From the NCBI GenBank assembly GCA_023388715.1, contig JAEWFT010000052.1, positions 1 through 64,000 of the forward strand: a DNA stretch of 64,000 bases, given 5' to 3'. This stretch comes from Pseudomonadota bacterium. GTDB lineage: Bacteria; Pseudomonadota; Gammaproteobacteria; Xanthomonadales; Xanthomonadaceae. The first letter of the stretch is position 1. Each line of letters opens with the position of its first letter. The notes under the pieces were generated by a model that was not told the DNA's origin, did no database searches, and was given only the letters and a program-made list of their open reading frames with translations. A program made the translations under genes and the position numbers. This document shows positions 36,556-45,581 of the stretch, piece by piece.

Positions 36556-36575
36556 TTCATGAATCGCCGTATGAT
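36546..36575 (+). promoter_or_regulatory. promoter of csrA
   Basis: TTGTGG (36546-36551), 18 bases, TATGAT (36570-36575). The csrA start codon is 60 bases downstream. In Xanthomonads csrA (rsmA) lies at this place and is separately expressed. Confidence 0.45.
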
Positions 36576-36634
36576 CAGGCGCAGCGAGCAGTCAAGCGCC
36601 GGATCCCCGGCGCCATGCGCGACAGGGAGGTCCC

Positions 36635-36829
36635 ATGCTGATCCTGACCCGCCGTGTAGGTGAGACCCTGATGATCGGCGACGCGATCACCGTGACCGTG
36701 CTTGGCGTCAAGGGCAACCAGGTGCGGATCGGCATCACCGCGCCCAAGGACGTGGCCGTGCACCGCGAAGAGATCTACCAGCGCATCCAGGGCGATGATG
36801 CGCGCCCGGACGAGGCCTCCAGCGGCTAG
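36635..36829 (+). CDS. csrA: carbon storage regulator / translational regulator CsrA (RsmA)
   Basis: 64-residue homodimeric RNA-binding protein that binds GGA motifs in mRNA leaders and blocks or helps translation; in Xanthomonads it controls motility, polysaccharide and virulence factors. [16 protein letters not shown] and [15 protein letters not shown] are the conserved beta-strands with the RNA-contacting Arg44-region, followed by the family EEIYQRI helix. Strong ribosome site GGGAGG. The leader holds several GGA triplets (in CGCCGGATCC and GACAGGGAGG), which could allow self-control. Confidence 0.97.
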   Translation: MLILTRRVGETLMIGDAITVTVLGVKGNQVRIGITAPKDVAVHREEIYQRIQGDDARPDEASSG

Positions 36830-36887
36830 GAACATTGCCGGATCGGCGGCGAGGCTGTATCCTTCGCCGCTCGCGATTTCGCCTTCC

Positions 36888-36980
36888 GGAGACTTGCCCG
36901 AGAGGCCGAAGGGGCTCCCCTGCTAAGGGAGTATGGGGTCAAAAGCTCCATCGAGGGTTCGAATCCCTCAGTCTCCGCCA
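36888..36980 (+). tRNA. tRNA-Ser (anticodon GCT)
   Basis: 93 bases with a long variable arm, as expected for serine. Acceptor GGAGACT pairs with AGTCTCC, discriminator G, encoded CCA. The anticodon stem CTCCC pairs with GGGAG around CTGCTAA, anticodon GCT, reading AGC and AGT. It lies 58 bases after csrA with a possible -10 (TATCCT) at 36858. Confidence 0.95.
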
Positions 36981-37026
36981 GTTCCGGCGAGATCGCGTGC
37001 AAGGCCAGTATCCCGTCGAATTTTCG

Positions 37027-37055
37027 TTGACGACGATGCGGATGCCTCGCATAAT
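37027..37055 (+). promoter_or_regulatory. promoter of tRNA-Arg
   Basis: TTGACG (37027-37032), exactly 17 bases, CATAAT (37050-37055). The tRNA 5' end is at 37065, 9 bases after the -10. One of the two best sigma-70 promoters in the window. Confidence 0.75.
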
Positions 37056-37064
37056 TCCGCTTCT

Positions 37065-37141
37065 GCGCCCGTAGCTCAGTTGGATAGAGCACCAGGCTAC
37101 GAACTTGGGGGTCGGAGGTTCGAATCCTTCCGGGCGCGCCA
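37065..37141 (+). tRNA. tRNA-Arg (anticodon ACG)
   Basis: 77 bases. Acceptor GCGCCCG pairs with CGGGCGC, discriminator G, encoded CCA. The anticodon stem CCAGG pairs with CTTGG around CTACGAA (anticodon ACG, read as inosine after deamination). D-arm TAGCTCAGTTGGATAGAGCA and T-loop GTTCGAATC are standard. Confidence 0.95.
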
Positions 37142-37156
37142 TCCAGAAAATGAGAA

Positions 37157-37189
37157 GGGTCAATCGGTTACAGCCGGTTGGCCCTTTTT
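37157..37189 (+). terminator. rho-independent terminator after tRNA-Arg
   Basis: GGGTCAATCGG and CCGGTTGGCCC form an 11-pair stem with two G-T pairs around loop TTACAG (37157-37184), followed by TTTTTG. It closes the tRNA-Ser/tRNA-Arg segment. Confidence 0.9.
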
Positions 37190-37411
37190 GTTTGCGCGCG
37201 TGCCGGGGCGGCCGCCTGCACCTGCTCGCACTTGGCTCCTGCAATGCGCGTGGATTTCCGCCGTGGAATCGTGACGCACCAGATGCGCGGGCGAAGCGCG
37301 CGTGGCAGGCATCGTTCCGCCCCGAGCCGGTAAACAGGTGGCGATGGCCGTGCGCCGTTGTTGCGCGCGGCCGCGCATGGGTGCTGGCTTGCCTGCCCAG
37401 CTGAGGGCCTG
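37190..37411. other. non-coding stretch between tRNA-Arg and the his promoter
   Basis: 222 bases (299 counting on to the first gene) with no convincing ORF, repeat or integrase remnant, although a tRNA end is a common integration site. It contains no run of histidine codons, so I see no classical his attenuator leader peptide. Confidence 0.5.
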
Positions 37412-37440
37412 TTGACTCCCGATCGCCATGGGTCTAATGT
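37412..37440 (+). promoter_or_regulatory. promoter of the hisR-like/his operon
   Basis: TTGACT (37412-37417), exactly 17 bases, TAATGT (37435-37440). The first start codon is at 37489. It is the only good promoter found for the whole nine-gene unit. Confidence 0.7.
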
Positions 37441-37459
37441 ATTAACGCATTATTACATT
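37436..37459. promoter_or_regulatory. inverted repeat overlapping the -10, candidate operator of the TrpR/YerC-type regulator
   Basis: AATGTATTAA and TTATTACATT are separated by CGCA; nine of ten positions are complementary. The element is AT-rich inside GC-rich DNA and covers the -10 and the probable transcription start. The first gene behind it encodes a TrpR-fold DNA-binding protein, so autoregulation plus control of hisGDCBHAFIE is the simple reading. Confidence 0.65.
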
Positions 37460-37488
37460 GATTCGCAGGCGCGACCCCCGGGAGTCCC

Positions 37489-37824
37489 ATGAAGCACCGT
37501 TCCGAACCGCTTCCCAAGCGCGAGGCCACCAGCGCGATCCGTGGGCTGGCGCAGGCGCTCGCCTCGCTTGGCAGTGCGGATGAGGTGCGCGCATTCCTCG
37601 ACGACCTGTGCACCCCCGCGGAGCTGGAAGCGATGGGCGATCGCTGGCGGGTGGTGCCGCACCTGCTGGCCGGCGAGCCGTACCGCGAGATCCACGAACG
37701 CACCAAGGTCAGCGTCACCACGATCGGCCGGGTGGCGCGCAGCCTCGAGCGCGGTGCGGGCGGTTACCGGATCGCCGCAAGCCGGCTCGGCCTAGCGAAC
37801 ACCGCTTCCCGGGACGCACGATGA
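37489..37824 (+). CDS. TrpR/YerC-family transcriptional regulator, probable repressor of the his operon
   Basis: 111 residues with the Trp_repressor domain: [20 protein letters not shown], then [23 protein letters not shown] in two blocks, with the helix-turn-helix at about 66-90. It belongs to the YerC/YecD branch, not to TrpR proper, which does not sit beside his genes. Its stop overlaps the hisG start (ATGA), so it is co-translated with the his genes. The inverted repeat at 37436-37459 overlaps the promoter. I infer repression in response to histidine or a pathway intermediate; the ligand cannot be read from sequence. Confidence 0.85.
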   Translation: MKHRSEPLPKREATSAIRGLAQALASLGSADEVRAFLDDLCTPAELEAMGDRWRVVPHLLAGEPYREIHERTKVSVTTIGRVARSLERGAGGYRIAASRLGLANTASRDAR

Positions 37825-38735
37825 CACCCGCAGCCACAACCGCCGGACGCGATCGCCTGCGCATCGCCATCCAGAAGAACGGCCGCCTCAGCGAGCCGGC
37901 GCGCGCGTTGCTCGCGTCGGCGGGCCTGAGCTGGCGAGAGAGCCGCGACAAGCTCTTCTGTTATGGCGAGTCGCTTCCGGTCGACCTGCTTCTGGTCCGC
38001 GATGATGACATCCCCGGCTTGATTGCCGACGGCGTGTGCGACCTTGGCGTCGTCGGTCGGAACGTCCTGCTGGAGCAGGCGGGGGAACGCGCCGAGGCCG
38101 GCAAGCCCGCGGCGTTCCGAGAATGGCGGGAACTGGGCTTCGGGGGCTGCCGCCTGTCGGTCGCCGTCCCGGAGGGCTGGGATTGGCACGGGCCGTCGCA
38201 GCTTGCCGGCAAGCGCATCGCCACGACCTATCCCAACCAGCTGCGCGCGTGGCTGCGCACGCAGGGCGTCGAGGCCGAGATCGTGGTGCTGAGCGGATCG
38301 GTCGAAATCGCGCCGCGGCTGGGCCAGGCCGACCTGATCTGCGACCTGGTCTCCAGTGGTGCCACCCTGGCGGCCAACCAGCTCAAGCCGGTGCTGGACA
38401 TCCTGCGCAGCGAGGCGGTCCTCGCTGGGCCTGTGGCGCCCTTCGGCGATGTCCGCGCTGAGCTGGCCGACCTGCTACTGCGCCGCATGGACGGCGTGCT
38501 GCGCATCCGCGACAGCAAGCTGCTGCTGTTCCAGACGGCGCGCGAGGCGCTGCCCCAAGTGCTGCAACTGCTGCCCGACGCCGAGCCACCGACCATGTGC
38601 CCGGTGGATGGCAGCGAGACGCTGGCGCTGCAGGCGCTCTGCCACGGCGCGATGACCTGGCAACGGCTGGAGGACCTCAAGCGCGCCGGCGCGCGCGGGC
38701 TGATGGTGCTGCCGGTCGAACGGATGCTGGCATGA
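37821..38735 (+). CDS. hisG: ATP phosphoribosyltransferase (long form)
   Basis: First committed step of histidine synthesis: ATP plus PRPP to phosphoribosyl-ATP. 304 residues, the long HisG type with a C-terminal regulatory ACT-like domain that binds histidine for feedback inhibition. Seen: [32 protein letters not shown], the PRPP loop [16 protein letters not shown], and a C-terminal [16 protein letters not shown]. No HisZ is needed. ATG 37821 overlaps the regulator's stop by 4 bases; the stop overlaps hisD likewise. Confidence 0.97.
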   Translation: MTPAATTAGRDRLRIAIQKNGRLSEPARALLASAGLSWRESRDKLFCYGESLPVDLLLVRDDDIPGLIADGVCDLGVVGRNVLLEQAGERAEAGKPAAFREWRELGFGGCRLSVAVPEGWDWHGPSQLAGKRIATTYPNQLRAWLRTQGVEAEIVVLSGSVEIAPRLGQADLICDLVSSGATLAANQLKPVLDILRSEAVLAGPVAPFGDVRAELADLLLRRMDGVLRIRDSKLLLFQTAREALPQVLQLLPDAEPPTMCPVDGSETLALQALCHGAMTWQRLEDLKRAGARGLMVLPVERMLA

Positions 38736-40030
38736 AGCGGATCGACTGGAACACGCTTAGCGCCGAGGATCGCGTGGCGGTACTGCGCCGTCCGACGCAG
38801 GCGCTCTCGGACACCGTACGCGAGGGCGTGCGCGCGATCTTCGATGCGGTGGAGGCGAGTGGCGATGACGCGCTAAGGGCCTGCACCGACCGGTTCGACG
38901 GCGTTCGCCTGAAGGCGTTCGAAGTCGACGCCGAGGAGCTCGAGGCCGCCGCTAGGCAGGTGCCGGCGGACGTGCAGACCGCGATTCTCGAGGCCGCCGC
39001 GCGGATCGAAGCCTTCCACCGCGCCGGCATCGCCCAGCCGTACCAGGTGGAAACCGCGCCGGGACTGCTGTGCCAGCGCGTGCAGCGCGCGATCAACCGG
39101 GTCGGCCTGTACGTGCCGGCGGGCAGCGCGCCGCTGCCCTCGACCGCGCTGATGCTGTGCATTCCGGCTCGGCTGGCCGGCTGCAGCGAGATCATCCTGT
39201 GCACGCCTTCCCGCGCGGACGGCAGCGCCGATCCCGTCGTGCTGCTGGCGGCGCGGCAGGCCCCAAACGTGCGCGTGTTCAAGCTTGGCGGCGCGCAGGC
39301 CATCGCCGCCATGGCGCTGGGAACGGACAGTGTCCCGCGTTGCGACAAGCTGTTCGGCCCCGGCAACGCCTGGGTGGACGAAGCCAAGCGGCAAGCCGCG
39401 CAGCGGCCGGGTGGGCTCGCCATCGACATGCCGGCCGGGCCCTCCGAGGTGCTGGTCATCGCCGACCACGGTGCGAATGCCGCCTTCGTTGCTGCCGACC
39501 TGTTGTCGCAGGCCGAGCACGGCCCCGATTCGCAGGTGCTGCTTCTGACAGACAGCGCCGCGCTGCTGGATGCGGTGGCAGCGGAGGTGGAGGTGCAACT
39601 GGCGCGGCTGCCGCGCGCCGACATCGCCCGGCGTGCGCTGGCGGCATCGCGCCTCGTGCTGGTTCGCGACATCGAACAGGCCATCGAGGTCAGCGATGCG
39701 TACGCGCCGGAGCACCTGATCCTGGCGGTGCGGGAGCCACGCGGTTGGCTGGACCGCATCCACAACGCCGGCAGCATCTTCCTGGGCGACTGGACCCCTG
39801 AAGCGCTGGGCGATTACTGCAGCGGCAGCAACCACGTGCTGCCCACCGGCGGCGCGGCGCGCGCGTGGAGCGGCCTGTCCGTCGCCAGTTTCCAGAAGGC
39901 GATCACGGTGCAGGAGGCCAGCCGCGACGGGATCGCCAATGCCGGACCCTGCGCCGCCACCTTGGCCCATGCGGAAGGCCTGCAGGCGCATGCCCATGCC
40001 GTCGAGCTCCGGTTGGCGCAGTCGGCATGA
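38732..40030 (+). CDS. hisD: histidinol dehydrogenase
   Basis: Last two steps of the pathway: histidinol to histidinal to histidine with two NAD. 432 residues. Landmarks: [20 protein letters not shown], the family signature around [15 protein letters not shown] and [14 protein letters not shown], the zinc-binding and catalytic region [11 protein letters not shown], and APEHLILAV with the base Glu-His. The C-terminal [14 protein letters not shown] carries the final metal ligand region. Overlaps hisG and hisC by 4 bases each. Confidence 0.98.
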   Translation: MKRIDWNTLSAEDRVAVLRRPTQALSDTVREGVRAIFDAVEASGDDALRACTDRFDGVRLKAFEVDAEELEAAARQVPADVQTAILEAAARIEAFHRAGIAQPYQVETAPGLLCQRVQRAINRVGLYVPAGSAPLPSTALMLCIPARLAGCSEIILCTPSRADGSADPVVLLAARQAPNVRVFKLGGAQAIAAMALGTDSVPRCDKLFGPGNAWVDEAKRQAAQRPGGLAIDMPAGPSEVLVIADHGANAAFVAADLLSQAEHGPDSQVLLLTDSAALLDAVAAEVEVQLARLPRADIARRALAASRLVLVRDIEQAIEVSDAYAPEHLILAVREPRGWLDRIHNAGSIFLGDWTPEALGDYCSGSNHVLPTGGAARAWSGLSVASFQKAITVQEASRDGIANAGPCAATLAHAEGLQAHAHAVELRLAQSA

Positions 40031-41118
40031 ACAGTACGGTGGATGCACTGCTGCGCGCGGACCTGCGCGCTTTCGGTGGCTACAAGTCGGCGCGCAGCGA
40101 AGCGCTGGTCGGCTCGGTCTGGCTCAACGCCAACGAGTCGGCGTGGGCCAACGGCAGTGATGTCGACGGCCGCCTGCGCCGCTACCCCCAACCGCAGCCG
40201 GAAGTGCTATGTACGCGGCTGGCGGCGCTGTACGGGGTGGACCGGCCGCAGTTGCTGGTCGGGCGCGGCAGCGACGAGGGCATCGACCTGCTGATTCGCG
40301 CATTCTGCATGCCGGGCCGCGGCGCAATCGTCATCGCGCCACCGGTGTTCGGCATGTATGCGGTGTGCGCGCGGTTGCACGGCGCAGCCATCATTGGGGT
40401 GTCACTGCGCGACGGGGAGGCCGGGCTGTGCGCGGACCTGACCGAGATGGGCGATGCCGCTATGGCCAGCGGCGCCTCGCTGCTGTTCCTGTGTACGCCG
40501 GGCAATCCATCCGGCGAACTGCTGGAACTGGACGCGATCGCGGCGCTGGCGCGGCGCTTGCGCGGGCGCTGCCTCGTGGTGGTGGATGAGGCCTACATCG
40601 AATACGCCGACGCGCCATCCGCCACCGTCCTGCTGGAGGAACACGACAACATCGCCGTGTTGCGCACGTTGTCCAAGGCCCATGCTTTGGCCGCTGCACG
40701 GGTAGGCTGCGTGCTCGGGAGTGCGCAGCTGATCGCGGCGTTGCGGCGGGTGCAGGCACCGTATCCGCTGCCGCAACCCGTGGTGGATGCGGTCCTGCCT
40801 GCGCTGGTACCCGCCACGCTGGGATTGACGCGCGGCCGCATGGAGGCGATGCGTGAGGCGCGGGCGCGGCTGGCCGAGGGCCTGCGCAGGCTGCCGCAGG
40901 TGCGCCGCGTCTATCCGTCCGCCGGCAATTTCCTGCTGGTACGGTTCGCGGACGCGGGCACCGCGTTTGCCGCGCTGCTTTCTGCAGGCGTGGTCGTGCG
41001 CGACATGCGCGCGATGCCGCAGCTGGACGATGCGCTGCGCATCACCGTGGGCAGCATGGAGGAATGCCGCCGGGTGCTGTCCGCGCTGGAAGCGCTGCGC
41101 ATCGAGGCCGCGGCATGA
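40027..41118 (+). CDS. hisC: histidinol-phosphate aminotransferase
   Basis: PLP-dependent fold type I transaminase converting imidazole acetol phosphate to histidinol phosphate. 363 residues. Visible: WLNANESAW near residue 32 (substrate contact Asn-Glu), [21 protein letters not shown], and the PLP lysine Lys217 in [15 protein letters not shown]. The C-terminal Arg that binds the phosphate/carboxylate lies in [11 protein letters not shown]. Overlaps both neighbours by 4 bases. Confidence 0.97.
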   Translation: MNSTVDALLRADLRAFGGYKSARSEALVGSVWLNANESAWANGSDVDGRLRRYPQPQPEVLCTRLAALYGVDRPQLLVGRGSDEGIDLLIRAFCMPGRGAIVIAPPVFGMYAVCARLHGAAIIGVSLRDGEAGLCADLTEMGDAAMASGASLLFLCTPGNPSGELLELDAIAALARRLRGRCLVVVDEAYIEYADAPSATVLLEEHDNIAVLRTLSKAHALAAARVGCVLGSAQLIAALRRVQAPYPLPQPVVDAVLPALVPATLGLTRGRMEAMREARARLAEGLRRLPQVRRVYPSAGNFLLVRFADAGTAFAALLSAGVVVRDMRAMPQLDDALRITVGSMEECRRVLSALEALRIEAAA

Positions 41119-42194
41119 GCGGGCAGCCGATCCTGTTCGTTGACCGCGATGGCACCTTGATCGAGGAGCCCGCCGACTTCCAGATCGATGCGTTCGAGAA
41201 GCTGCGCTTCGTCAAGGACGTGATCCCCGCGCTGCTGAAGCTGCGCGACGCCGGCTACCAGTTCGTGATCGTGAGCAACCAGGACGGGCTGGGCAGCGAA
41301 ACTTACCCGCGCGTCGCATTCGAAGGCCCGCATGCGCTGATGCGGCAGGTGTTCGAGAGCCAGGGCATCGTATTCCGCGACGAGCTGATCGATTGCAGCC
41401 TGCCCGCCGACAACAGTCCGAACCGCAAGCCCGGCATCGGCATGATGACCGGCTTCCTGCAGGATCGCGGCATCGACTGGGCGCGCAGCGCGATGGTCGG
41501 CGACCGCCCCACCGACCTGCAGTTCGCCGACAACATGAACATACGGGGCTTCCAGCTCGCCACCGCGCAGTTCGGCGGCCAGTGGGACTGGGCCGGCATC
41601 GCCCATGCATTGGCGGACGCGCCGCGCCAGGCGGTGGTGGTGCGCAATACGAAGGAAACGAAGATCCGGATCGAGGTCGACCTCGACCGCGTGGCCGAGC
41701 CTCAGATCGCCACCGGGCTGGCGTTCTTCGACCACATGCTGGAGCAGATCGGCAAGCACGGCGGCTTCTGTCTGCGGATCCAGTGCGACGGCGACCTGCA
41801 CATCGACGAGCACCACACCGTCGAGGACACGGCGCTGGCGCTGGGTCAGGCGCTGCGCGAGGCACTGGGCGAGAAGCGAGGGATCGGCCGCTACGGGTTC
41901 ACCCTGCCGATGGACGAGTGCCTGGCCAGCGCCGCGCTGGATTGCAGTGGCCGGCCCTATCTGGTGTTCGAGGGCGCATTCCGGCGCGAGCGCGTCGGCG
42001 ACCTGCCCACCGAGCTGGTGCCGCATTTCTTCCGTTCGCTGTGCAATGCCGCTGGCCTCAACCTCCACCTGAAGGTGCAGGGCGACAACGACCACCACCA
42101 GGTCGAAGCCTGCTTCAAGGCGCTGGCCCGCGCGCTGCGCCAGGCGATCCGCCGCGAAGGCGCGGAGCTGCCCTCGACCAAGGGCGTGCTGTGA
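41115..42194 (+). CDS. hisB: bifunctional histidinol-phosphatase / imidazoleglycerol-phosphate dehydratase
   Basis: 359 residues combining two enzymes as in enteric bacteria. The N-terminal HAD-type phosphatase (about 1-165) has DRDGT with Asp10 and Asp12 and a zinc-loop-like segment. The C-terminal dehydratase (about 170-359) has the manganese-binding motifs [28 protein letters not shown] and [17 protein letters not shown]. Overlaps hisC by 4 bases and hisH by 1 base. Confidence 0.97.
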   Translation: MSGQPILFVDRDGTLIEEPADFQIDAFEKLRFVKDVIPALLKLRDAGYQFVIVSNQDGLGSETYPRVAFEGPHALMRQVFESQGIVFRDELIDCSLPADNSPNRKPGIGMMTGFLQDRGIDWARSAMVGDRPTDLQFADNMNIRGFQLATAQFGGQWDWAGIAHALADAPRQAVVVRNTKETKIRIEVDLDRVAEPQIATGLAFFDHMLEQIGKHGGFCLRIQCDGDLHIDEHHTVEDTALALGQALREALGEKRGIGRYGFTLPMDECLASAALDCSGRPYLVFEGAFRRERVGDLPTELVPHFFRSLCNAAGLNLHLKVQGDNDHHQVEACFKALARALRQAIRREGAELPSTKGVL

Positions 42195-42793
42195 TGGATG
42201 TGGCCGTCATCGATGCCGGCGGGGCGAATTTCGGCTCGGTCTGCTACGCGTTGGAACGGCTGGGCGCGAGGCCGCGCATCGTCCGCGATGCGGATGCTCT
42301 CGCGGGTGCGCCGCGGGTGCTGCTGCCCGGCGTGGGTGCGGCGGGGCCTGCAATGTCGCTGCTACGGGTGCGCGGGTTTGCCGAGGTGCTGCCGGTACTG
42401 CCGGTACCGCTGCTGGGCATCTGCCTCGGGATGCAATTGCTGTTCGAGGCATCCGACGAAGGCGATGTCGCCTGCCTGGGCCTGTTGCCGGGGCGGGTGC
42501 GGAAGCTTGCCGGCGGGTCGGGCCTGCGGGTGCCGCACATGGGCTGGAACACGCTGGAGCCGGTGGCGGCATCGCCCCTTCTCGGTGGCATCGAAAGCGA
42601 CGCGCACGTCTATTTCGTGCATGGCTACGCCGCGCCCGTGACCGGCGATTGCATCGCCGCCTGCACCCATGGCGCGCAGTTCGCGGCGATGGTCGCGCGC
42701 GGCCGCATCGCCGGTGCGCAGTTCCACCCGGAGCGCTCGTCCGCCACCGGCGCGCGGCTGCTGGCGAATTTCCTGCAATGGGAGCCGACGTGA
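42194..42793 (+). CDS. hisH: imidazole glycerol phosphate synthase, glutaminase subunit
   Basis: 199-residue class I glutamine amidotransferase that feeds ammonia to HisF. The nucleophile is Cys77 in [13 protein letters not shown]; the His-Glu pair is in GAQFHPERS near residue 176. [11 protein letters not shown] is the family motif behind the active site. Starts on the last base of the hisB stop and overlaps the hisA GTG by 4 bases. Confidence 0.96.
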   Translation: MDVAVIDAGGANFGSVCYALERLGARPRIVRDADALAGAPRVLLPGVGAAGPAMSLLRVRGFAEVLPVLPVPLLGICLGMQLLFEASDEGDVACLGLLPGRVRKLAGGSGLRVPHMGWNTLEPVAASPLLGGIESDAHVYFVHGYAAPVTGDCIAACTHGAQFAAMVARGRIAGAQFHPERSSATGARLLANFLQWEPT

Positions 42794-43524
42794 GCTTCAC
42801 GGTATATCCGGCGATCGACGTTCGCGATGGTCGGGTGGTGCGCCTGCGCCAGGGCGACTACGCCGACGAGACGCGCTATGGCGAGGACCCGCTGGCGTTC
42901 GCTGCGCGGTATGCGCAGGCCGGCGCCACCTGGTTGCATCTTGTTGACCTGGACGCGGCGAAGGCGGGGGGTTACACGTTGCTGCCGCTGCTGCAGGAGA
43001 TCGTGGCGCAGACCGGACTGCAGGTGCAGACGGGCGGCGGCGTGCGCTCGCGGGCGGACGTGGCGACGCTGCTAGATGCCGGCGCCACGCGGGTGGTGGT
43101 GGGCTCGCTGGCGGTGCGCGCGCCGGAGCTGGTGGCCGGTTGGCTGGCGGACTACGGCAGCGACCGCATCACCGTCGCGCTCGATGCGCGGCGGGACGAT
43201 GCCGGCATCTGGCGTCTTCCCGTGCACGGGTGGAGCGAGGTCGCGGACGAGACACTTGAGCACGTGCTGGCACGTCACGCCGATGCCGGCCTGGTGCACT
43301 TGCTGTGCACCGACATCGCGCGCGACGGGATGCTGGCGGGGCCGAACATCCACCTGTATCGCGGCCTGTGCGAACGCCACCCCGGCCTGCAGGTGCAGGC
43401 CAGCGGCGGCGTGCGCGACGTGGCCGACGCCGCCGCCGCGCGCGCGGCCGGTTGCGCCGGCGCGGTGCTGGGCAAGGCGCTGCTGGAAGGCCGCATCGAC
43501 CTGCGCGGGGCGCTGGCATGCTGA
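42790..43524 (+). CDS. hisA: phosphoribosylformimino-5-aminoimidazole carboxamide ribotide isomerase
   Basis: (beta-alpha)8 barrel isomerase opening the ribose ring of ProFAR to PRFAR. 244 residues. First catalytic Asp in [19 protein letters not shown], phosphate-binding GGGVRS, second catalytic Asp in [16 protein letters not shown], and a second phosphate loop in [10 protein letters not shown]. Start is GTG at 42790, overlapping hisH by 4 bases. The upstream frame is only the hisH shadow. Overlaps the hisF start by 7 bases. Confidence 0.96.
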   Translation: MSFTVYPAIDVRDGRVVRLRQGDYADETRYGEDPLAFAARYAQAGATWLHLVDLDAAKAGGYTLLPLLQEIVAQTGLQVQTGGGVRSRADVATLLDAGATRVVVGSLAVRAPELVAGWLADYGSDRITVALDARRDDAGIWRLPVHGWSEVADETLEHVLARHADAGLVHLLCTDIARDGMLAGPNIHLYRGLCERHPGLQVQASGGVRDVADAAAARAAGCAGAVLGKALLEGRIDLRGALAC

Positions 43525-44288
43525 GCCGCCGTATCATCCCGTGCCTGGACGTTCAGGACGGCCGGGTGGTCAAGGGCGTGCGCTTCCGCGAACACGTCGA
43601 CATGGGCGACATCGTCGACCTAACGCTGCGCTACCGCGATGCCGGCGCCGACGAGCTGGTGTTTTACGACATCGCCGCCAGTCCCGAAAGGCGCAGCGTG
43701 GCGCGTGACTGGGTGGAGTGGGTGGCGCGCCACATCGACATCCCGTTCTGCGTCGCCGGCGGGATCCGCAGTGTGGAGGATGCGCGCTCGGTGCTGCGCG
43801 CCGGCGCCGACAAGCTTTCGATCAACACGCCAGCGCTGGAGCGGCCTGCGCTGATCTCTGAACTGGCCGATGCGTTCGGCGTGCAGTGCGTGGTGGTCGG
43901 CATCGACTCGGTGCGCGAGGCCGACGGCCAGTGGCGGGTGCGCAGCCACACCGGCAGCCCGGATGCGATGCGCGCGCCGGGTCGGCGCACGCTGGACTGG
44001 ATCGTCGAGGCGCAGCGGCTGGGCGCCGGTGAGATCGTGCTGAACTGCATGGGCAGTGACGGCGTGCGCGGCGGTTACGACATCGACCAGCTGCGCGCGG
44101 CGCGCGCCGCGTGCCATGTACCACTGGTGGCCTCGGGCGGTGCCGGCGTGATGGCGCACTTCGCCGAGGCCTTCGTCGAAGCCGACGTGGACGCGGCGCT
44201 GGCGGCCAGCGTGTTCCATTCCGGCGACATCGCCATTCCGGAACTCAAGCAGTACCTGCGCGGACAGGGCATCGAGGTGCGGCTGTGA
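43518..44288 (+). CDS. hisF: imidazole glycerol phosphate synthase, cyclase subunit
   Basis: 256-residue barrel enzyme that, with HisH ammonia, converts PRFAR to imidazole glycerol phosphate and AICAR, linking to purine synthesis. Asp11 in [15 protein letters not shown] and the second catalytic Asp in [11 protein letters not shown] are present, as are the phosphate loops [10 protein letters not shown] and [11 protein letters not shown]. The ATG 43518 lies inside the end of hisA. Confidence 0.97.
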   Translation: MLSRRIIPCLDVQDGRVVKGVRFREHVDMGDIVDLTLRYRDAGADELVFYDIAASPERRSVARDWVEWVARHIDIPFCVAGGIRSVEDARSVLRAGADKLSINTPALERPALISELADAFGVQCVVVGIDSVREADGQWRVRSHTGSPDAMRAPGRRTLDWIVEAQRLGAGEIVLNCMGSDGVRGGYDIDQLRAARAACHVPLVASGGAGVMAHFAEAFVEADVDAALAASVFHSGDIAIPELKQYLRGQGIEVRL

Positions 44289-44893
44289 ACATGGCAATGA
44301 TCGACCTCGACGCGCTGGCCTGGGACAAGCAAGGCGGGTTGTTGCCGGCCATCGTGCAGGACGCCGCCACGCTGCGCGTGCTGATGCTGGGTTACATGGA
44401 CCGCGCCGCGCTCGGCGCCACGTTCGCCAGCGGCAAGGTCACGTTCTTCAGCCGCAGCAAGGGCCGCCTGTGGACCAAGGGCGAAAGCTCCGGCAACGTG
44501 CTTGAACTGGTGTCCATCGACGCCGATTGCGACGGCGACACCCTGCTGGTGCAGGCACGCCCCCAAGGCCCGACCTGCCACCTGCAGCGTCCCAGCTGCT
44601 TCCCGGACGCGCCCGCGGACGGCCTGGCCGAACTCGATGAGCTCATCGCCCGGCGCGAGCGCGAGCGCCCCCGGGGCAGCTACACCACCAAGCTGTTCGA
44701 GGACGGCATCCGCCGCATCGCCCAGAAGGTCGGCGAGGAGGGCGTGGAAGCCGTGCTGGCGGCCGTGGCGCAGGACGATGCCGCGCTGCTGGCCGAGGCC
44801 GCCGACCTGCTCTACCACCTGACCGTGCTGCTGCGCGCGCGCGGGCTGGGGCTGGAGGACGCCAGGCTGGTACTGGCCTCCAGGCGCGGCTGA
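44285..44893 (+). CDS. hisI: bifunctional phosphoribosyl-AMP cyclohydrolase / phosphoribosyl-ATP pyrophosphatase
   Basis: HisIE fusion of 202 residues carrying out steps 2 and 3 of the pathway. The N-terminal cyclohydrolase (about 1-110) has [29 protein letters not shown] and the metal ligands in [10 protein letters not shown] and [10 protein letters not shown]. The C-terminal pyrophosphatase (about 115-202) has [30 protein letters not shown] and [16 protein letters not shown] 44285 gives a 4-base overlap with hisF; ATG 44291 is the alternative. Last gene of the his operon; no clear terminator before the ECF promoter motif at 44903. Confidence 0.96.
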   Translation: MNMAMIDLDALAWDKQGGLLPAIVQDAATLRVLMLGYMDRAALGATFASGKVTFFSRSKGRLWTKGESSGNVLELVSIDADCDGDTLLVQARPQGPTCHLQRPSCFPDAPADGLAELDELIARRERERPRGSYTTKLFEDGIRRIAQKVGEEGVEAVLAAVAQDDAALLAEAADLLYHLTVLLRARGLGLEDARLVLASRRG

Positions 44894-44902
44894 TCGATGG
44901 CT

Positions 44903-44930
44903 GCATCCAATCGGGCATGCGCCGCGTATA
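44903..44930 (+). promoter_or_regulatory. ECF sigma promoter motif 1, before the sigma factor gene
   Basis: GCATCC (44903-44908), 16 bases, CGTATA (44925-44930), with AAT directly after GCATCC. Same element and same spacing as at 46243 and 47073. It lies 30 bases before the sigma start codon, so the transcript would have a leader of about 25 bases; this implies autoregulation. The -35 resembles the TGATCC recalled for Rhodobacter RpoE promoters. Confidence 0.75.
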
Positions 44931-44960
44931 GCGGGCTGAACACCAAGAACAGCGTGTACG

Positions 44961-45581
44961 ATGCCCGTTACTTCCATCCTCGGGAAACGGCCCCCCGCCG
45001 GGGCGGCCAGCCGCATGCCAAGCGCCGGCAGGCCCACTGACGAACCGCGCGATTGGGCGCAGGAGATGGCGGCCATCGCCGGCCATGGCGACCGCGACTG
45101 CTTCCTGCGCCTTTACGACCATTTCATGCCGCGCGTGTGCCTGTACCTGCGGGGCATGGGTACGGTTGAGGCGGTGGCCGAGGAGCTGGCGCAGGAAGCG
45201 ATGTTGCGGCTTTGGCAGAATGCCGCGGTCTACGATCCTGCCCGCAGCGCGGTCAGCACCTGGCTGTTCCGGATCGCGCGCAACCTGCACATCGACCGCC
45301 TCCGGCGCGAGTCGGGATGGGCAAGCGCACCGGTCGAGGTGCTGGAGGCCGAACCTGACCGCGATGCCTGCACCACCGAGGAACTGGCCGACCATGTCCA
45401 ACTGCAACGCCGGATCGACGCGCTATCGCCGGTCCAGGCCCGATTGATCCGCATGTCCTACTTCGAAGCCAAGAGCCACCAGGAAATCGCCACCGAACTC
45501 GCGCTGCCGCTGGGAACGGTGAAGTCCCATTTGCGGCGCGCCTTCCTGCGCCTGCAGGACGCGCTAGGGAGTACGGCATGA
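44961..45581 (+). CDS. ECF sigma factor of the RpoE-ChrR (singlet oxygen) type
   Basis: 206-residue alternative sigma factor. After a about 35-residue flexible N-terminus come sigma region 2 (CFLRLYDHFMPRVCLYL, ELAQEAMLRLWQ, and STWLFRIARNLHIDRLRR for -10 recognition) and region 4 (LSPVQARLIRMSYFEAKSHQ, then ALPLGTVKSHLRRAFLRL) for -35 recognition. The directly coupled partner (4-base overlap) is a ChrR-like zinc anti-sigma factor, which places it in the ECF11-type group that answers singlet oxygen and organic hydroperoxides in Rhodobacter and Caulobacter. Two later genes, the CFA synthase and photolyase, are classic members of that regulon. Confidence 0.92.
   Translation: MPVTSILGKRPPAGAASRMPSAGRPTDEPRDWAQEMAAIAGHGDRDCFLRLYDHFMPRVCLYLRGMGTVEAVAEELAQEAMLRLWQNAAVYDPARSAVSTWLFRIARNLHIDRLRRESGWASAPVEVLEAEPDRDACTTEELADHVQLQRRIDALSPVQARLIRMSYFEAKSHQEIATELALPLGTVKSHLRRAFLRLQDALGSTA

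Noticed and set aside
37142..37488. Integration site or genomic island behind tRNA-Arg
   Set aside because: No integrase, no direct repeat of the tRNA 3' end and no change in composition are seen. A terminator follows immediately, then the his promoter.
37190..37488. His attenuator leader peptide upstream of hisG
   Set aside because: No short ORF with consecutive His codons and no terminator/antiterminator pair before the regulator gene.
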